DNA from: an uncultured Oscillospiraceae bacterium | GTDB taxonomy: Bacteria; Bacillota; Clostridia; Oscillospirales; Oscillospiraceae | Assembly (NCBI GenBank): GCA_934572465.1 | Contig: CAKTLG010000001.1 | Span: 1 to 64,000, forward strand | Reading direction: 5' to 3' | DNA length: 64,000 nucleotides | Shown here: positions 23,956 through 32,660 of the stretch, piece by piece | How positions within the stretch are numbered: position 1 is the first letter of the stretch | Layout of the letters: every line of letters begins with the position of its first letter | Notes under the pieces: generated by a model | Databases searched by the model: none | What the model was told of the DNA's origin: nothing | What the model saw: the letters and a program-made list of their open reading frames with translations, nothing else | Program-made: the position numbers and the translations under genes

Positions 23956-24330
23956 TTACCGGCTCATTTCGTCCAGGAATTGCCGCAGCTCGTCGATCTC
24001 GCGCTGCTCGAGCGGCTGCTCGGCGTTCAGCGCCGCGACAAAGCTGCCGAGCGACCCGCCGTAGAGCCGCTTCAGAACGCTCCGGCTCTCGGCCTCCAGA
24101 TACCGCTCCTTCGACACGAGCGGCGTGTAGAGATTGTTGCGCCCCTCGCGGCGGCTCGATAAAAAGCCCTTGTCGCAAAGGCGCGTCAGGTATGTGTTGA
24201 GCGTGTTGGCGCTCCAGTCGTGGGACGCGAGCGCGCCCTCGATGTCGCCGCGGCCGACCTCGCCCTCCTGCGCCCAGATCGCCTGCATCACGGCAAGTTC
24301 CGCGTCCGGCAGCCTTTTTTTGTCTTCCAT
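23956..24330 (-). CDS. BlaI/MecI-family transcriptional repressor
   Basis: 124-residue winged-helix repressor (LPDAELAVMQAIWAQEG at the start; NTLNTYLTRLCDKGFLSSRREGR recognition helix and wing) with a C-terminal dimerisation helix region that carries the usual cleavage zone. The start at 24330 follows AGGAGGGTACCT; an upstream in-frame ATG lies beyond that site. Two TACTACA-type dyads sit in its promoter, the classical BlaI operator. It overlaps no gene and is 18 bp from the BlaR1 start, so the two form a self-regulated operon. No beta-lactamase gene is adjacent. Confidence 0.93.
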   Translation of the reverse strand: MEDKKRLPDAELAVMQAIWAQEGEVGRGDIEGALASHDWSANTLNTYLTRLCDKGFLSSRREGRNNLYTPLVSKERYLEAESRSVLKRLYGGSLGSFVAALNAEQPLEQREIDELRQFLDEMSR

Positions 24331-24374
24331 AGGTACCCTCCTGTCCGTCAGGTATTGCACGTCCGCGTGCAACT

Positions 24375-24425
24375 TACTACAAATGTCGTTAATAAATATA
24401 TACTACACTTGTAGTAGTTTGTCAA
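24375..24425 (-). promoter_or_regulatory. blaI-type promoter with two BlaI operators
   Basis: Minus-strand TTGACA (24425-24420), 17 bp, TATATA (24402-24397). The perfect dyad TACTACA-CT-TGTAGTA (24401-24416) fills the spacer. A second, imperfect site TACTACAAATGTCGTT (24375-24390) lies over the transcription start. Confidence 0.85.
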
Positions 24426-24480
24426 GCGCTTTTCTGCGGCAAAGAAGCGAAGCGTCGGCAGATCGGTGTGAGCGGGCAAA

Positions 24481-24510
24481 AAAAGGAGACCTCTTTCGAG
24501 GTCTCCTTTT
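24481..24510 (-). terminator. Thiolase gene terminator
   Basis: AAAAGGAGACCTC-TTTC-GAGGTCTCCTTTT immediately after the thiolase stop on the minus strand. Confidence 0.85.
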
Positions 24511-24534
24511 GCTTTTAGGGAGTTTAGAGGTGCT

Positions 24535-25794
24535 TTAGCACTTCTCGAACACGGTGGCAACGCCCTGGCCGCCGCCGATGCAGAGGGTGGCAAGACCCTT
24601 CTTGGCCTCGGGACGCTTCTGCATCTCGTGCAGCAGCGTGACGATGATGCGCGCGCCGGAAGCGCCGACGGGGTGGCCGATGGAGATCGCGCCGCCGTTG
24701 ACGTTGACCTTGCTCATGTCGAAGTGCAGCTCACGCGCGACGGCGATGGACTGCGCGGCGAAGGCCTCGTTGGCTTCGACGAGGTCGATGTCCTCGATGG
24801 TCAGGCCGGCCTTCTGCATGGCCTGACGGGAAGCGGGCACGGGGCCGACGCCCATGATCTTCGGGTCGACGCCGCCCTGGCCCCAGCTGACGAGCTTGGC
24901 CATGGGCTTGAGGTTGTACTTCTTCACGGCCTCGCCGGAAGCGAGGACGATGGCGGCAGCGCCGTCGTTGATGCCGGAGGCGTTACCGGCGGTGACGCGC
25001 TGGACGTGCTTCTTGGTATCGGCTTCGTGGATGCCGGTGGGCTCGAAGGTGTGGACGATCTCGTCCTCAACGCCCTCAGGACCGACGGGGAACGCGCCGC
25101 GCAGCTTGGCAAGGCCCTCGACGGTGGAACCGGCGCGGGGGAACTCGTCCTTCTTGAATTCGACGATCTCCTTCTTGACCTTGACGGGCACGGGAACGAT
25201 CTCAGCGTCGAACTTGCCGGCGGCCTGCGCGGCCTCGGTCTTCTGCTGGGAGGCGGCGCCGAAGGCGTCGAGCTCTTCGCGGGTGATGCCCCAAACATCG
25301 CAGATGTTCTCGGCAGTGGTGCCCATGTGGTAGTTGTTGAAGGCATCCCACAGGCCGTCCTTGATCATGGTGTCGACCATCTTCTTGTCGCCCATGCGAG
25401 CGCCCCAGCGCTCGTCGGGAGCGGCATAGGGAGCGGCGCTCATGTTCTCGGTGCCGCCGCAGACGATGATGTCAGCGTCGCCGGCGAGGATGGCGCGGCC
25501 GGCCTCGATGACGGACTTCATGCCCGAGCCGCAGACCATGCCGACGGTGTAGGCGGGAACGGAGTAGGGAAGGCCCGCGCCGATGCCGACCTGACGGGCG
25601 ACGTTCTGGCCGAGGCCGGAGGTCAGGATGCAGCCGAACATCAGCTCATCAACGTTTTCGGGAGCGACGTTCGCGCGCTTGAGCGCTTCCTTGACGACGA
25701 TGGAGCCGAGCTGAGCGGCGGGGGTGTTCTTGAGGGAACCGCCGAAGGAACCGACAGCAGTGCGGCAGCAATTGACGACGTATAATTCTTTCAT
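24535..25794 (-). CDS. thlA: Acetyl-CoA C-acetyltransferase (thiolase)
   Basis: Condenses two acetyl-CoA to acetoacetyl-CoA, the entry step of clostridial butyrate formation. The acyl-accepting Cys is in VCGSGMK (about residue 88), the NEAF segment in VEANEAFAAQ, the His in GHPVGASGARI and the second catalytic Cys in CIGGGQG. The length is 419 residues against about 392 for the family. The extra residues are mainly an acidic insert between LAKLRGAF and VTAGNASGINDGA (about 235-265), in the loop that covers the CoA site. ATG after AAGGAGAACTACT. It is monocistronic, without the usual hbd-crt-bcd neighbours. Confidence 0.93.
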   Translation of the reverse strand: MKELYVVNCCRTAVGSFGGSLKNTPAAQLGSIVVKEALKRANVAPENVDELMFGCILTSGLGQNVARQVGIGAGLPYSVPAYTVGMVCGSGMKSVIEAGRAILAGDADIIVCGGTENMSAAPYAAPDERWGARMGDKKMVDTMIKDGLWDAFNNYHMGTTAENICDVWGITREELDAFGAASQQKTEAAQAAGKFDAEIVPVPVKVKKEIVEFKKDEFPRAGSTVEGLAKLRGAFPVGPEGVEDEIVHTFEPTGIHEADTKKHVQRVTAGNASGINDGAAAIVLASGEAVKKYNLKPMAKLVSWGQGGVDPKIMGVGPVPASRQAMQKAGLTIEDIDLVEANEAFAAQSIAVARELHFDMSKVNVNGGAISIGHPVGASGARIIVTLLHEMQKRPEAKKGLATLCIGGGQGVATVFEKC

Positions 25795-25854
25795 AGTAGT
25801 TCTCCTTAAAAAATTTCAGTTCCGGCCGGGGAGCAGCCGGTCATCTTCGGTTCG

Positions 25855-25883
25855 ATTATACACAGACCAAAATGAAAAATCAA
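25855..25883 (-). promoter_or_regulatory. Thiolase gene promoter
   Basis: Minus-strand TTGATT (25883-25878), 17 bp, TATAAT (25860-25855), about 60 bp upstream of the ATG. Confidence 0.75.
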
Positions 25884-25983
25884 CTGCAAAGTTGCGCAAA
25901 ATCTTTGAAATTCTGGTTTTTTTCTTTCATTTCGTTAATGAATTAACAAAAATGCAGCACAAACTGCATCATACCGCGAAAAA

Positions 25984-26005
25984 GGACGGAGCGCTTGCTC
26001 CGTCC
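25984..26005 (-). terminator. Terminator of the mfd-parvulin unit
   Basis: GGACGGAGC-GCTT-GCTCCGTCC directly after the parvulin stop, with T-rich sequence beyond on the minus strand. Confidence 0.75.
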
Positions 26006-26011
26006 CTGTCG

Positions 26012-27130
26012 TTACGCCGCCTGCGCGGATTGGATGGCCTCATAGATCGCGCGCGGGTCGAGCCTGTCGTATTCGCCGCTCGTGGTGATGCTCACCGCGT
26101 CGATCTCGCTTGTGATGATGCTGTTGAAATACTCCTCGCGCACGGACTCGGCGGCGGCGGACTCATCCAGCGGCAGGCGCAGCAGGATGTGATAGCCGAA
26201 CTCGCTCTCCACGATCCCGCTGACCTCGCCCTCGGCGAGCGCATAGGCCGCGTCCTCGAATTCCTGCACCATCGCGCCGGTGGTGAAGGTATAGCCCGTG
26301 GGATAGGCCGCGCGGCCCGTGTCCTCGCTGTACTCGTCGGCAAGGGAGGCAAAGTAGCCCGCAAGATCGTCTCCGGTGTAGGCGTTGAGCTTTTGGACAA
26401 GCTCCTCGGCCAGCGCCTTCTTTTCGGCGATCTGCTCGTCGCTCAGCGCCTCGCCGGTGCTGAGATCCTGCGTCGCCAGCAGGATGTGATCGGCGGAGAT
26501 GTAGCCCTGCTGCGCGGCATAGACCGCGAGGTCGGACTGCGAGGCATAAAGCGGGCTGCCCTCGCTCATGCTGAGCTGGAAGAGGTTCTGGTAGAGATAG
26601 CTCGCGGCGGTGACGCGGTCGTAGGTCTCGCGGCGCATCCCGAGCTTGGCGATCTCGGCCTCAAAGGCCTCCTCGCTGCCGTACTGCGCGATATAGTCTG
26701 CGTCGCTCTGCTCCATCGCGGCCTTCTGCTCGTCCGTGAGCTGCGCGCCGTACTTTTCCGCCATGTTTTCCAGCACCAGCTGCTGCTTGACGGACGAGAG
26801 CACGTCCTGACGCATGTAATCGCTCACGCTCGTGCCGTCGGAGAGGACATAGTCCCAGTCCAGCGCCGCGCCGGTGTAGTACTGCATGAAGCTGTCGAGG
26901 TAGGCGGCGTCGTAGCCGATCCAGTAGGCGACGAGGTCTGCGCTCGCGCCGTTGCCGTCCACGGAGGCGACGATGGCGTCGGGCGAAACGCCGCATACGT
27001 CATAGGTGATCCCCGCCTGTACCGCGCCGGCGGAAAAGCCGGGCGCGGGGAAAAGCGCGGTCACCGCGAGCGTGAGCGCCGCGGTGATAGCCGCCGCGCC
27101 GAGGAATGAGAGGAGCCTTTTTTTCAGCAT
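26012..27130 (-). CDS. Membrane-anchored parvulin-type peptidyl-prolyl isomerase (PrsA/SurA-like)
   Basis: 372 residues. A hydrophobic signal or anchor (about 7-28, LLSFLGAAAITAALTLAVTAL) leads to a SurA_N-like chaperone region. A parvulin domain follows (about 225-345: ISADHILLATQDL, LADEYSEDTG, GAMVQEFEDAAYALAEGEVSG, EFGYHILLRL) with the conserved His residues of the active site. It probably folds secreted proteins outside the membrane. No lipobox Cys follows the signal, unlike PrsA. The start at 27130 has AGGAAGG upstream and lies 4 bp after the mfd stop, so it is co-transcribed with mfd, as in many Clostridia. Confidence 0.88.
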   Translation of the reverse strand: MLKKRLLSFLGAAAITAALTLAVTALFPAPGFSAGAVQAGITYDVCGVSPDAIVASVDGNGASADLVAYWIGYDAAYLDSFMQYYTGAALDWDYVLSDGTSVSDYMRQDVLSSVKQQLVLENMAEKYGAQLTDEQKAAMEQSDADYIAQYGSEEAFEAEIAKLGMRRETYDRVTAASYLYQNLFQLSMSEGSPLYASQSDLAVYAAQQGYISADHILLATQDLSTGEALSDEQIAEKKALAEELVQKLNAYTGDDLAGYFASLADEYSEDTGRAAYPTGYTFTTGAMVQEFEDAAYALAEGEVSGIVESEFGYHILLRLPLDESAAAESVREEYFNSIITSEIDAVSITTSGEYDRLDPRAIYEAIQSAQAA

Positions 27131-27134
27131 GGTA

Positions 27135-30100
27135 TTATTCCTTCCTTTCGGTTTCTTCCTGATCGACACGCAGGTCGTTGACGAGCGTCAGGGCTGCGTC
27201 GAGCGCGTCCTCGTTCGGCGCGAGCCGCAGCGTGAGCTTCGGCTCCGCGCCCGTGGCGGAGAGCGTCAGCCGCCGCTTGTTTTTCGGCAGCGAGCATAAA
27301 AGCATCACCGCATGCACCGGCACGGCGTCCGCGCCGGCAAAGGTAAAGACGATCTCGCTGCCGCGCTGGGAGATATCGCGCACGCCGATGCGCACCGCCT
27401 CCGCGCGCAGCAGCGCCACGTCCATGAGCTTCAGCACCGGCTGCGGCGGCTCGCCGTAGCGGTCGATCAGCTCGTCAAGCAGTTCCTGCGACTGCTCGGA
27501 GGTGTGCAGCGCCGCAATGCGGCGATAGATGTCCATTCGCTGCTCGCCGGAGGGAATGTACGTCTCCGGCAGGTTGGCCGATACCGTGAGGTCGGCGGAG
27601 CATTCGGTGCGCTGCGGGGCTTTTTCGCCGCGCTGCTCGAGCACCGCCTCCTCAAGCAGCTGCAAATACATATCATAGCCCACGCTCATCATGTAGCCCG
27701 ACTGCTCGGGGCCGAGCAGATTGCCCGCGCCGCGGATCTCCAGATCGCGCATCGCGATGCGGAAGCCCGAGCCGAACTCCGCGTATTCGCGGATGGCCGT
27801 CAGGCGTTTGGCAGCGACTTCAGTGAGGATCTTGCCCGCGCGGTAGGTCATGTAGGCATAGGCGCGGCGCGCACTGCGGCCGATGCGCCCGCGGATCTGG
27901 TGCAGCTGGGCAAGCCCCAGCCGGTCGGCGTCCTCGATGATGAGGGTGTTGACGTTCGGAATGTCGATGCCCGTTTCAATGATCGTCGTGCATACGAGCA
28001 CCTGTATCTCTCCGTCCGATACCTGCTGCATCACGGAGGATAAGCCCTTTTCGTCCAGCTTCCCGTGCGCCACGCCGATCGAGACCTCCTCGCCGAGCAG
28101 CTTTTTCAGCTGCGATGCGCAGCGGTCGATCGTCTCCACGCGGTTGTGCAGGTAGTAGACCTGCCCGCCGCGGGCAAGCTCGCGCCGGATGGCGTCGGCG
28201 ATGACGCCCCAGCTGTGCTCGAGCACATAGGTCTGCACCGGCTGGCGGTCGACGGGCGGCATCTCGATGGTCGACATATCGCGGATGCCGGAGAGCGCCA
28301 TGTTGAGCGTTCTTGGGATGGGCGTCGCCGAAAGCGTCAGCGTGTCGACCTGGCGGGAAAGCTCCTTGAGCTTTTCCTTGTGCGTCACGCCGAAGCGCTG
28401 CTCCTCGTCGATGACGAGAAGGCCTAAATCTTTGAAATGCAGGCTCTTTTGCAGCAGCGAGTGCGTGCCGATGAGAAGATCGATCTTCCCCTGCGCCGCG
28501 TCCTGCAGGATCTGCTTTTTCTGCGCGGGGGTCTTGAAGCGCGAGAGCACCTCAATGCGCACGGGGAACGAGCGGAAACGGTTGATGGCCGTCGCGTAGT
28601 GCTGCTGGGCGAGCACCGTGGTCGGCACGAGGATCGCCGCCTGCTTGCCGTCGAGCACGCACTTCATCACCGCGCGCAGCGCGACCTCCGTTTTGCCGTA
28701 GCCCACGTCGCCGCAGAGCAGGCGGTCCATCGGCGTGCGCCGTTCCATGTCGGCTTTGATCTCGGCGATGGCGCGCAGCTGATCGTCCGTTTCCTCGTAG
28801 TCAAAGGCGTCCTCAAATTCCTTCTGCCACGGGGAGTCGGGCGAGAAGGCGAAGCCCGGGCGGCGCTGCCGCTCGGCGTAGAGCGCGATCAGCCCCTTGG
28901 CGAGATCCTTTGCCGCGGCGCGCGCCTTCGTCTTCGCGCGCGACCAGTCCGTGCCGCCGAGCTTACTGAGCTTTGCGCGCGGTTGGCCGTCCTCGTCCTC
29001 GCCGTGGCCGCCGATGTATTTCGATACAAGATCGAGCTGCGTGGCGGGGACGTAGAGACTGTCGTTGCCCGCGTAGCAGATCTTGATGTAATCCTTGTCC
29101 ACGCCGTCCACGCGCATCCGCTCGATGCCCGCGAAACGCCCGATGCCGTGGTGCGCGTGCACGACGAGATCGCCGGGGGAGAGGTCTTCATAAGACCGCA
29201 GCGCCGTGCGGGCGGACGTTTCCTTCTTCGGCTTCGTCCGCGCGCGCCTGCCGGAAAGCGGCGTCGTCAGCTGGCCCTCGGTCAATATGACCAGCTTCAG
29301 CTGCGGATATTCGCAGCCCGCGCTCAGTGCGCCGAGACCGATGACGGTCTCGTGCGGGGCGGGCAGATGTTCATTCGTCAGGTCGAGCCGTGCGCGGATG
29401 CCCCGCTCTTCGAGCAGGCGCTGGAGGTTCTTCGCGCGCGTTTCGTTGCCGCAGAGCACCAGCACCCCGCAGCCCGCGCCCAGATACCGCTCCATATCGC
29501 CTGCGGCGGTCTCAAGACTGCCGCCGTAGGACGGCAGCGAGCGCGCGTTCATGCTCAAAAGCACGCGCGGCGCGAGCAGATCGCGCGAAGTCGGCAGCGC
29601 GTTGAGCAGCAGCGCCGCAAAGCCGCCGAGCCGCGCGGCAAGGCCCTCCTCGCTCAGCGCGAGCGCGGCAAAGTCGCCGCACAGCACGCCCTCCTCGATC
29701 AAAGGCTTTACATCCTCGGAAAGCTCCCAGTGATAGTTCTTGCACCGCTCGAGCACGCGCATCCCGTCGCTCACGACGGCGAGCGTGTCGGGCGCGAGAT
29801 AGTCGAGCGCGCAGACCTCGGAAGGGTAGCACGCGGTCAGATACCGGTCCATGCCGCCGAGCGGCAGGTCGTTTGAAAGCCGCTCGATGTCGCCGCGCAG
29901 CGTTTTGGCGATGTCGCTGCCCGCATCCTTTTTCGCAAGGCGGTTTGCCGCGTGCTCCATGCGCGCGAGCATCGCGCTTTTCCCGCCCTCGGACAGCGCG
30001 GGCAGCACCTCGGCCGCGGGCAGCACGGTCAGGCGCTGGATGTTCCTCGTGCGGCGCTGGGTCGAAACGTCGAATTCGCCCATCGCGTCTACCTCGTCGT

Positions 30101-30698
30101 CGAAGAACTCGACGCGCACGGGCGCGCTCAGCGGCGACCAGATATCAAGAATGCCGCCGCGCAGGGCGAACTGGCCCACGCCCTCCACCGTCTCGGTGCG
30201 GACGTAGCCGCTCTCCAGCAGCCTTTTGGCAAGCGCGGCAAGGTCAAAGCGCGCGCCGGGGACGATCGCGGTCACGGCGCTCTCCAGCGCGTCGGGCGGC
30301 AGCGTGCGCTGCATCAGGCCGTCGACCGTGGCGACCAGAACGGGCGCCCCTCCGGCGGCGAGACGGCAAAGCGTCCCGATGCGCTGCTGCTCCCATCCGT
30401 GCGAGGCGGCAACGTGGTCGCGCAGCTGCCATTCGCGCGCAAAGAGCGCGCTCACCTCCTCGCCGAGCAGCACGGAGAGGTCGCCGGCCATGCGGTTCGC
30501 CTCGCCCTCGTCGGCGCAGACGATGAGCAGCGGGCGCTGCGTCTCCTGCCGGACGGCTGCGGCGAGCTGCGCGCGGTGCACGCCCGAAAGACCGGAAACG
30601 GCGGCGGGGGAGCGCCCCGCGTCGATATCCAGCAGCAGCTCGCGCACCTCGGGCAGCGCCGCGAGCGCGCGGCTGAGCTCGCATAGACCCTTTGTCAT
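27135..30698 (-). CDS. mfd: Transcription-repair coupling factor Mfd
   Basis: Superfamily 2 translocase that removes stalled RNA polymerase and recruits UvrA. 1187 residues with the full order of domains: UvrB-like N-terminal region (FALRGGILDIWSP), RNA-polymerase-binding CarD-like domain (DLVVHAHHGIGRFAGIERM), helicase core with Walker A GDVGYGKTEVALRA, DEEQRFG (DExx box) and the TRG motif region (IIEDADRLGLAQLHQIRGRIGRS), and the C-terminal D7 domain. I choose the ATG at 30698 (MTKGLCEL) with GGGAGGGACGG before it, rather than an upstream in-frame ATG. The order pth-mfd is the conserved Firmicutes order. Confidence 0.96.
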   Translation of the reverse strand: MTKGLCELSRALAALPEVRELLLDIDAGRSPAAVSGLSGVHRAQLAAAVRQETQRPLLIVCADEGEANRMAGDLSVLLGEEVSALFAREWQLRDHVAASHGWEQQRIGTLCRLAAGGAPVLVATVDGLMQRTLPPDALESAVTAIVPGARFDLAALAKRLLESGYVRTETVEGVGQFALRGGILDIWSPLSAPVRVEFFDDEVDAMGEFDVSTQRRTRNIQRLTVLPAAEVLPALSEGGKSAMLARMEHAANRLAKKDAGSDIAKTLRGDIERLSNDLPLGGMDRYLTACYPSEVCALDYLAPDTLAVVSDGMRVLERCKNYHWELSEDVKPLIEEGVLCGDFAALALSEEGLAARLGGFAALLLNALPTSRDLLAPRVLLSMNARSLPSYGGSLETAAGDMERYLGAGCGVLVLCGNETRAKNLQRLLEERGIRARLDLTNEHLPAPHETVIGLGALSAGCEYPQLKLVILTEGQLTTPLSGRRARTKPKKETSARTALRSYEDLSPGDLVVHAHHGIGRFAGIERMRVDGVDKDYIKICYAGNDSLYVPATQLDLVSKYIGGHGEDEDGQPRAKLSKLGGTDWSRAKTKARAAAKDLAKGLIALYAERQRRPGFAFSPDSPWQKEFEDAFDYEETDDQLRAIAEIKADMERRTPMDRLLCGDVGYGKTEVALRAVMKCVLDGKQAAILVPTTVLAQQHYATAINRFRSFPVRIEVLSRFKTPAQKKQILQDAAQGKIDLLIGTHSLLQKSLHFKDLGLLVIDEEQRFGVTHKEKLKELSRQVDTLTLSATPIPRTLNMALSGIRDMSTIEMPPVDRQPVQTYVLEHSWGVIADAIRRELARGGQVYYLHNRVETIDRCASQLKKLLGEEVSIGVAHGKLDEKGLSSVMQQVSDGEIQVLVCTTIIETGIDIPNVNTLIIEDADRLGLAQLHQIRGRIGRSARRAYAYMTYRAGKILTEVAAKRLTAIREYAEFGSGFRIAMRDLEIRGAGNLLGPEQSGYMMSVGYDMYLQLLEEAVLEQRGEKAPQRTECSADLTVSANLPETYIPSGEQRMDIYRRIAALHTSEQSQELLDELIDRYGEPPQPVLKLMDVALLRAEAVRIGVRDISQRGSEIVFTFAGADAVPVHAVMLLCSLPKNKRRLTLSATGAEPKLTLRLAPNEDALDAALTLVNDLRVDQEETERKE

Positions 30699-30780
30699 AA
30701 CCGTCCCTCCCCTCGCAACGCACAAAAGGGCGCAGACCGCCCCGCAGGGGGGATCTGTACCCACAACACAGCAAATGGAT

Positions 30781-30810
30781 TTCCTCCGGCAATATATCAT
30801 GCCGGAGGAA
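30781..30810. other. Perfect 10-bp hairpin between pth and mfd
   Basis: TTCCTCCGGC-AATATATCAT-GCCGGAGGAA. The minus-strand T tract is on the 5' side of the stem, so it is not a normal terminator of pth. It could be a processing site or leader structure in a pth-mfd message. One arm contains TCCTCC, the complement of a ribosome-binding site. Confidence 0.4.
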
Positions 30811-30852
30811 AAAAGTAAATGTATGAATTGTGAATTCTCGCGCCGGGCGCCT

Positions 30853-31431
30853 TTAGTTGAACTTGTTCTGCGCGGCGTTCACGCCGCTCGTGATGATGCA
30901 CTCCGCCGCGCCGAGCGCGCGGTCGAGCGCTTCGTCCACCACCTTGCGCTCCTGCGCGGTGAACGGCCCGATGACCCAGTCGACGATGTCGTGCTCCGGC
31001 GCGCCGACGCCGACCTTCACGCGCGGAAAAGCGTCGGTGCCGAGGTGGGCGATGATGTTTTTGAGCCCGTTGTGCCCGCCCGCGCTGCCGCTGCCGCGCA
31101 CGCGGATCTTGCCGAGCGGCAGAGACACATCGTCGGAGATGACGATGACATGGTCGGCGGGTATTTTATAAAAGCGCGCCGCCTCGCCCACGGCCTCGCC
31201 GGAGAGGTTCATGTAAGTCTGCGGCATCATCAAAAGCACGCTCGCCCCGCCGAAGTCGATGACCTCGGTGAGCGCGCGGAAGCGCAGCCGGTTGCAGCGA
31301 AGATCGCGCTTGTCGATCAGCCGCTCGGCAGCCATGAAGCCAACGTTGTGGCGGGTGTTTTCGTACTGTCTGCCGTAGTTGCCGAGGCAGACGAGCAGCC
31401 ATTCCGGCGGCCCCTTTTTCTTGAAAAACAT
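30853..31431 (-). CDS. pth: Peptidyl-tRNA hydrolase
   Basis: Releases peptidyl groups from tRNAs that dropped off the ribosome. 192 residues. The family motifs LVCLGNYGRQYENTRHNVGF (catalytic His near residue 27), PQTYMNLSGEAVG, VISDDVSLPLGKIRVRG and GSAGGHNGLKNIIAHLGT are all intact. The start at 31431 (MFFKKKG) follows AAGGAGCAAGCGC; the open frame upstream has no site and is probably untranslated. The short lysine-rich N-terminus is longer than in most Pth proteins. It sits between prs and mfd in the conserved array. Confidence 0.95.
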   Translation of the reverse strand: MFFKKKGPPEWLLVCLGNYGRQYENTRHNVGFMAAERLIDKRDLRCNRLRFRALTEVIDFGGASVLLMMPQTYMNLSGEAVGEAARFYKIPADHVIVISDDVSLPLGKIRVRGSGSAGGHNGLKNIIAHLGTDAFPRVKVGVGAPEHDIVDWVIGPFTAQERKVVDEALDRALGAAECIITSGVNAAQNKFN

Positions 31432-31563
31432 GCGCTTGCTCCTTGTTTGCCCCCTGTGGGGCGATGCTTTTGAAACAGCGTAACACGCAGGCAAAGAAAT
31501 TGCAACCGCAATTTGTGCGGCAGCGTTCCGCCGCGGATTTTTCCGCACCCGTGCGGAAAAAGG

Positions 31564-31593
31564 AGGGGTATCTCTTTTGCAAGAGATACCCCT
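31564..31593. repeat. Solo hairpin related to family A, between prs and pth
   Basis: AGGGGTATCTCTT-TTGC-AAGAGATACCCCT. The same base pattern as the repeat-A hairpin but with a shorter stem, preceded by a GTGCGG/CCGCAC stem. It separates prs from pth and may terminate or attenuate the prs transcript. Confidence 0.6.
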
Positions 31594-31648
31594 TTACTGC
31601 GTGCCGCGCACAGCGCGGCGTTTTTCCGTTTCCCGACAGGGAAAATTT

Positions 31649-32617
31649 TCAGTTGAACAGCTTCGCGATAGAGATCTCCTGATACGTGCGCTCGATCGCC
31701 TCGGCGAACATGGGCGCGACGGTCAGGTACTTGATGCGGGCCTTGGCAAGCTCATCCTCGCTGACGGGCGCGGGGATGGTGTCGAGCAGAGCGAGCTCGA
31801 TGATGTTGCTGTTTTCCAGACGCTCGAGCGCGGGGCCGGAGAGGACGCCGTGGGACGCGCAGGCGTAGACCTTCTTCGCGCCGCCGACCTCGACGAGCGC
31901 CTTGGCGGCGTTGCAGAGGGAGCCGGCGGTGTCGACCATATCGTCGAAGAGGATGCACTCCTTGCCCTCAACGTCGCCGATGACGTTCATGACCTCGCAC
32001 TGGTTGGCCTTCTGGCGGCGCTTGTCGACGATGGCGAGATTCATGTGCAGCTTCTGGGCGAAGGTGCGGGCGCGGGCGACAGAGCCGACGTCGGGGGAGA
32101 CGACGACCATGTCCTCGCAGATGGCGCCGAACTTCTTGGCATAGTAATCCACGAACACGGGGTTGCCGAAGAGGTTGTCGACAGGGATATCGAAGAAGCC
32201 CTGGATCTGGCTGGCGTGCAGATCCATCGTCAGCACGCGGTCGACGCCCGCGGCGACGAGCATGTTGGCCACGAGCTTGGCGGAGATGGGGTCGCGGCTC
32301 TTGGCCTTGCGGTCCTGACGGGCGTAGCCGAAGTAGGGCATGACGGCGGTGATGCGGCCGGCGGAGGCGCGGCGGCAGGCGTCGACCATGATGAGAAGCT
32401 CCATCAGGCTGTCGTTGACGGGCTTGCAGGTGGACTGGATGAGGAACACGTCGCTGCCGCGCACGGTCTCATACAGGGAGACGGATGCCTCGCCGTCGGC
32501 GAAGCGCTTGACCTCGCTCTCGCCGAGCTTGGTGCCGATGATCTTGCAGATGTCGGCCGCCAGCTTGGGGTTTGCGTTGCCGGTGAAGATTTTGATGTCC
32601 TTGCCGTGAGAGATCAT
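31649..32617 (-). CDS. prs: Ribose-phosphate pyrophosphokinase
   Basis: Makes PRPP from ribose 5-phosphate and ATP for nucleotide, His and Trp synthesis. 322 residues, class I. ANPKLAADICKIIGTKLGE at the N-terminus, the substrate loop MPYFGYARQDRK, the metal and flexible-loop region and the PRPP-binding motif CILFDDMVDTAGSLCNAA (about residues 222-239) are present. ATG after GAGGAGAAAACCATC. It is 43 bp downstream of glmU on the same strand, the conserved Firmicutes glmU-prs pair. Confidence 0.96.
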   Translation of the reverse strand: MISHGKDIKIFTGNANPKLAADICKIIGTKLGESEVKRFADGEASVSLYETVRGSDVFLIQSTCKPVNDSLMELLIMVDACRRASAGRITAVMPYFGYARQDRKAKSRDPISAKLVANMLVAAGVDRVLTMDLHASQIQGFFDIPVDNLFGNPVFVDYYAKKFGAICEDMVVVSPDVGSVARARTFAQKLHMNLAIVDKRRQKANQCEVMNVIGDVEGKECILFDDMVDTAGSLCNAAKALVEVGGAKKVYACASHGVLSGPALERLENSNIIELALLDTIPAPVSEDELAKARIKYLTVAPMFAEAIERTYQEISIAKLFN

Positions 32618-32660
32618 GATGGTTTTCTCCTCTTGTTTATTATAAAATTTCTGTAGTTAC

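Noticed and set aside
25840-25870. GGTTCGATT as a possible tRNA T-loop.
   Set aside because: No cloverleaf partners nearby; the sequence is part of the thiolase promoter region.
30699-30800. A longer Mfd starting at 30800.
   Set aside because: The extra 34 residues are Cys-rich with no homology to Mfd, and the ATG at 30698 has a strong ribosome-binding site.
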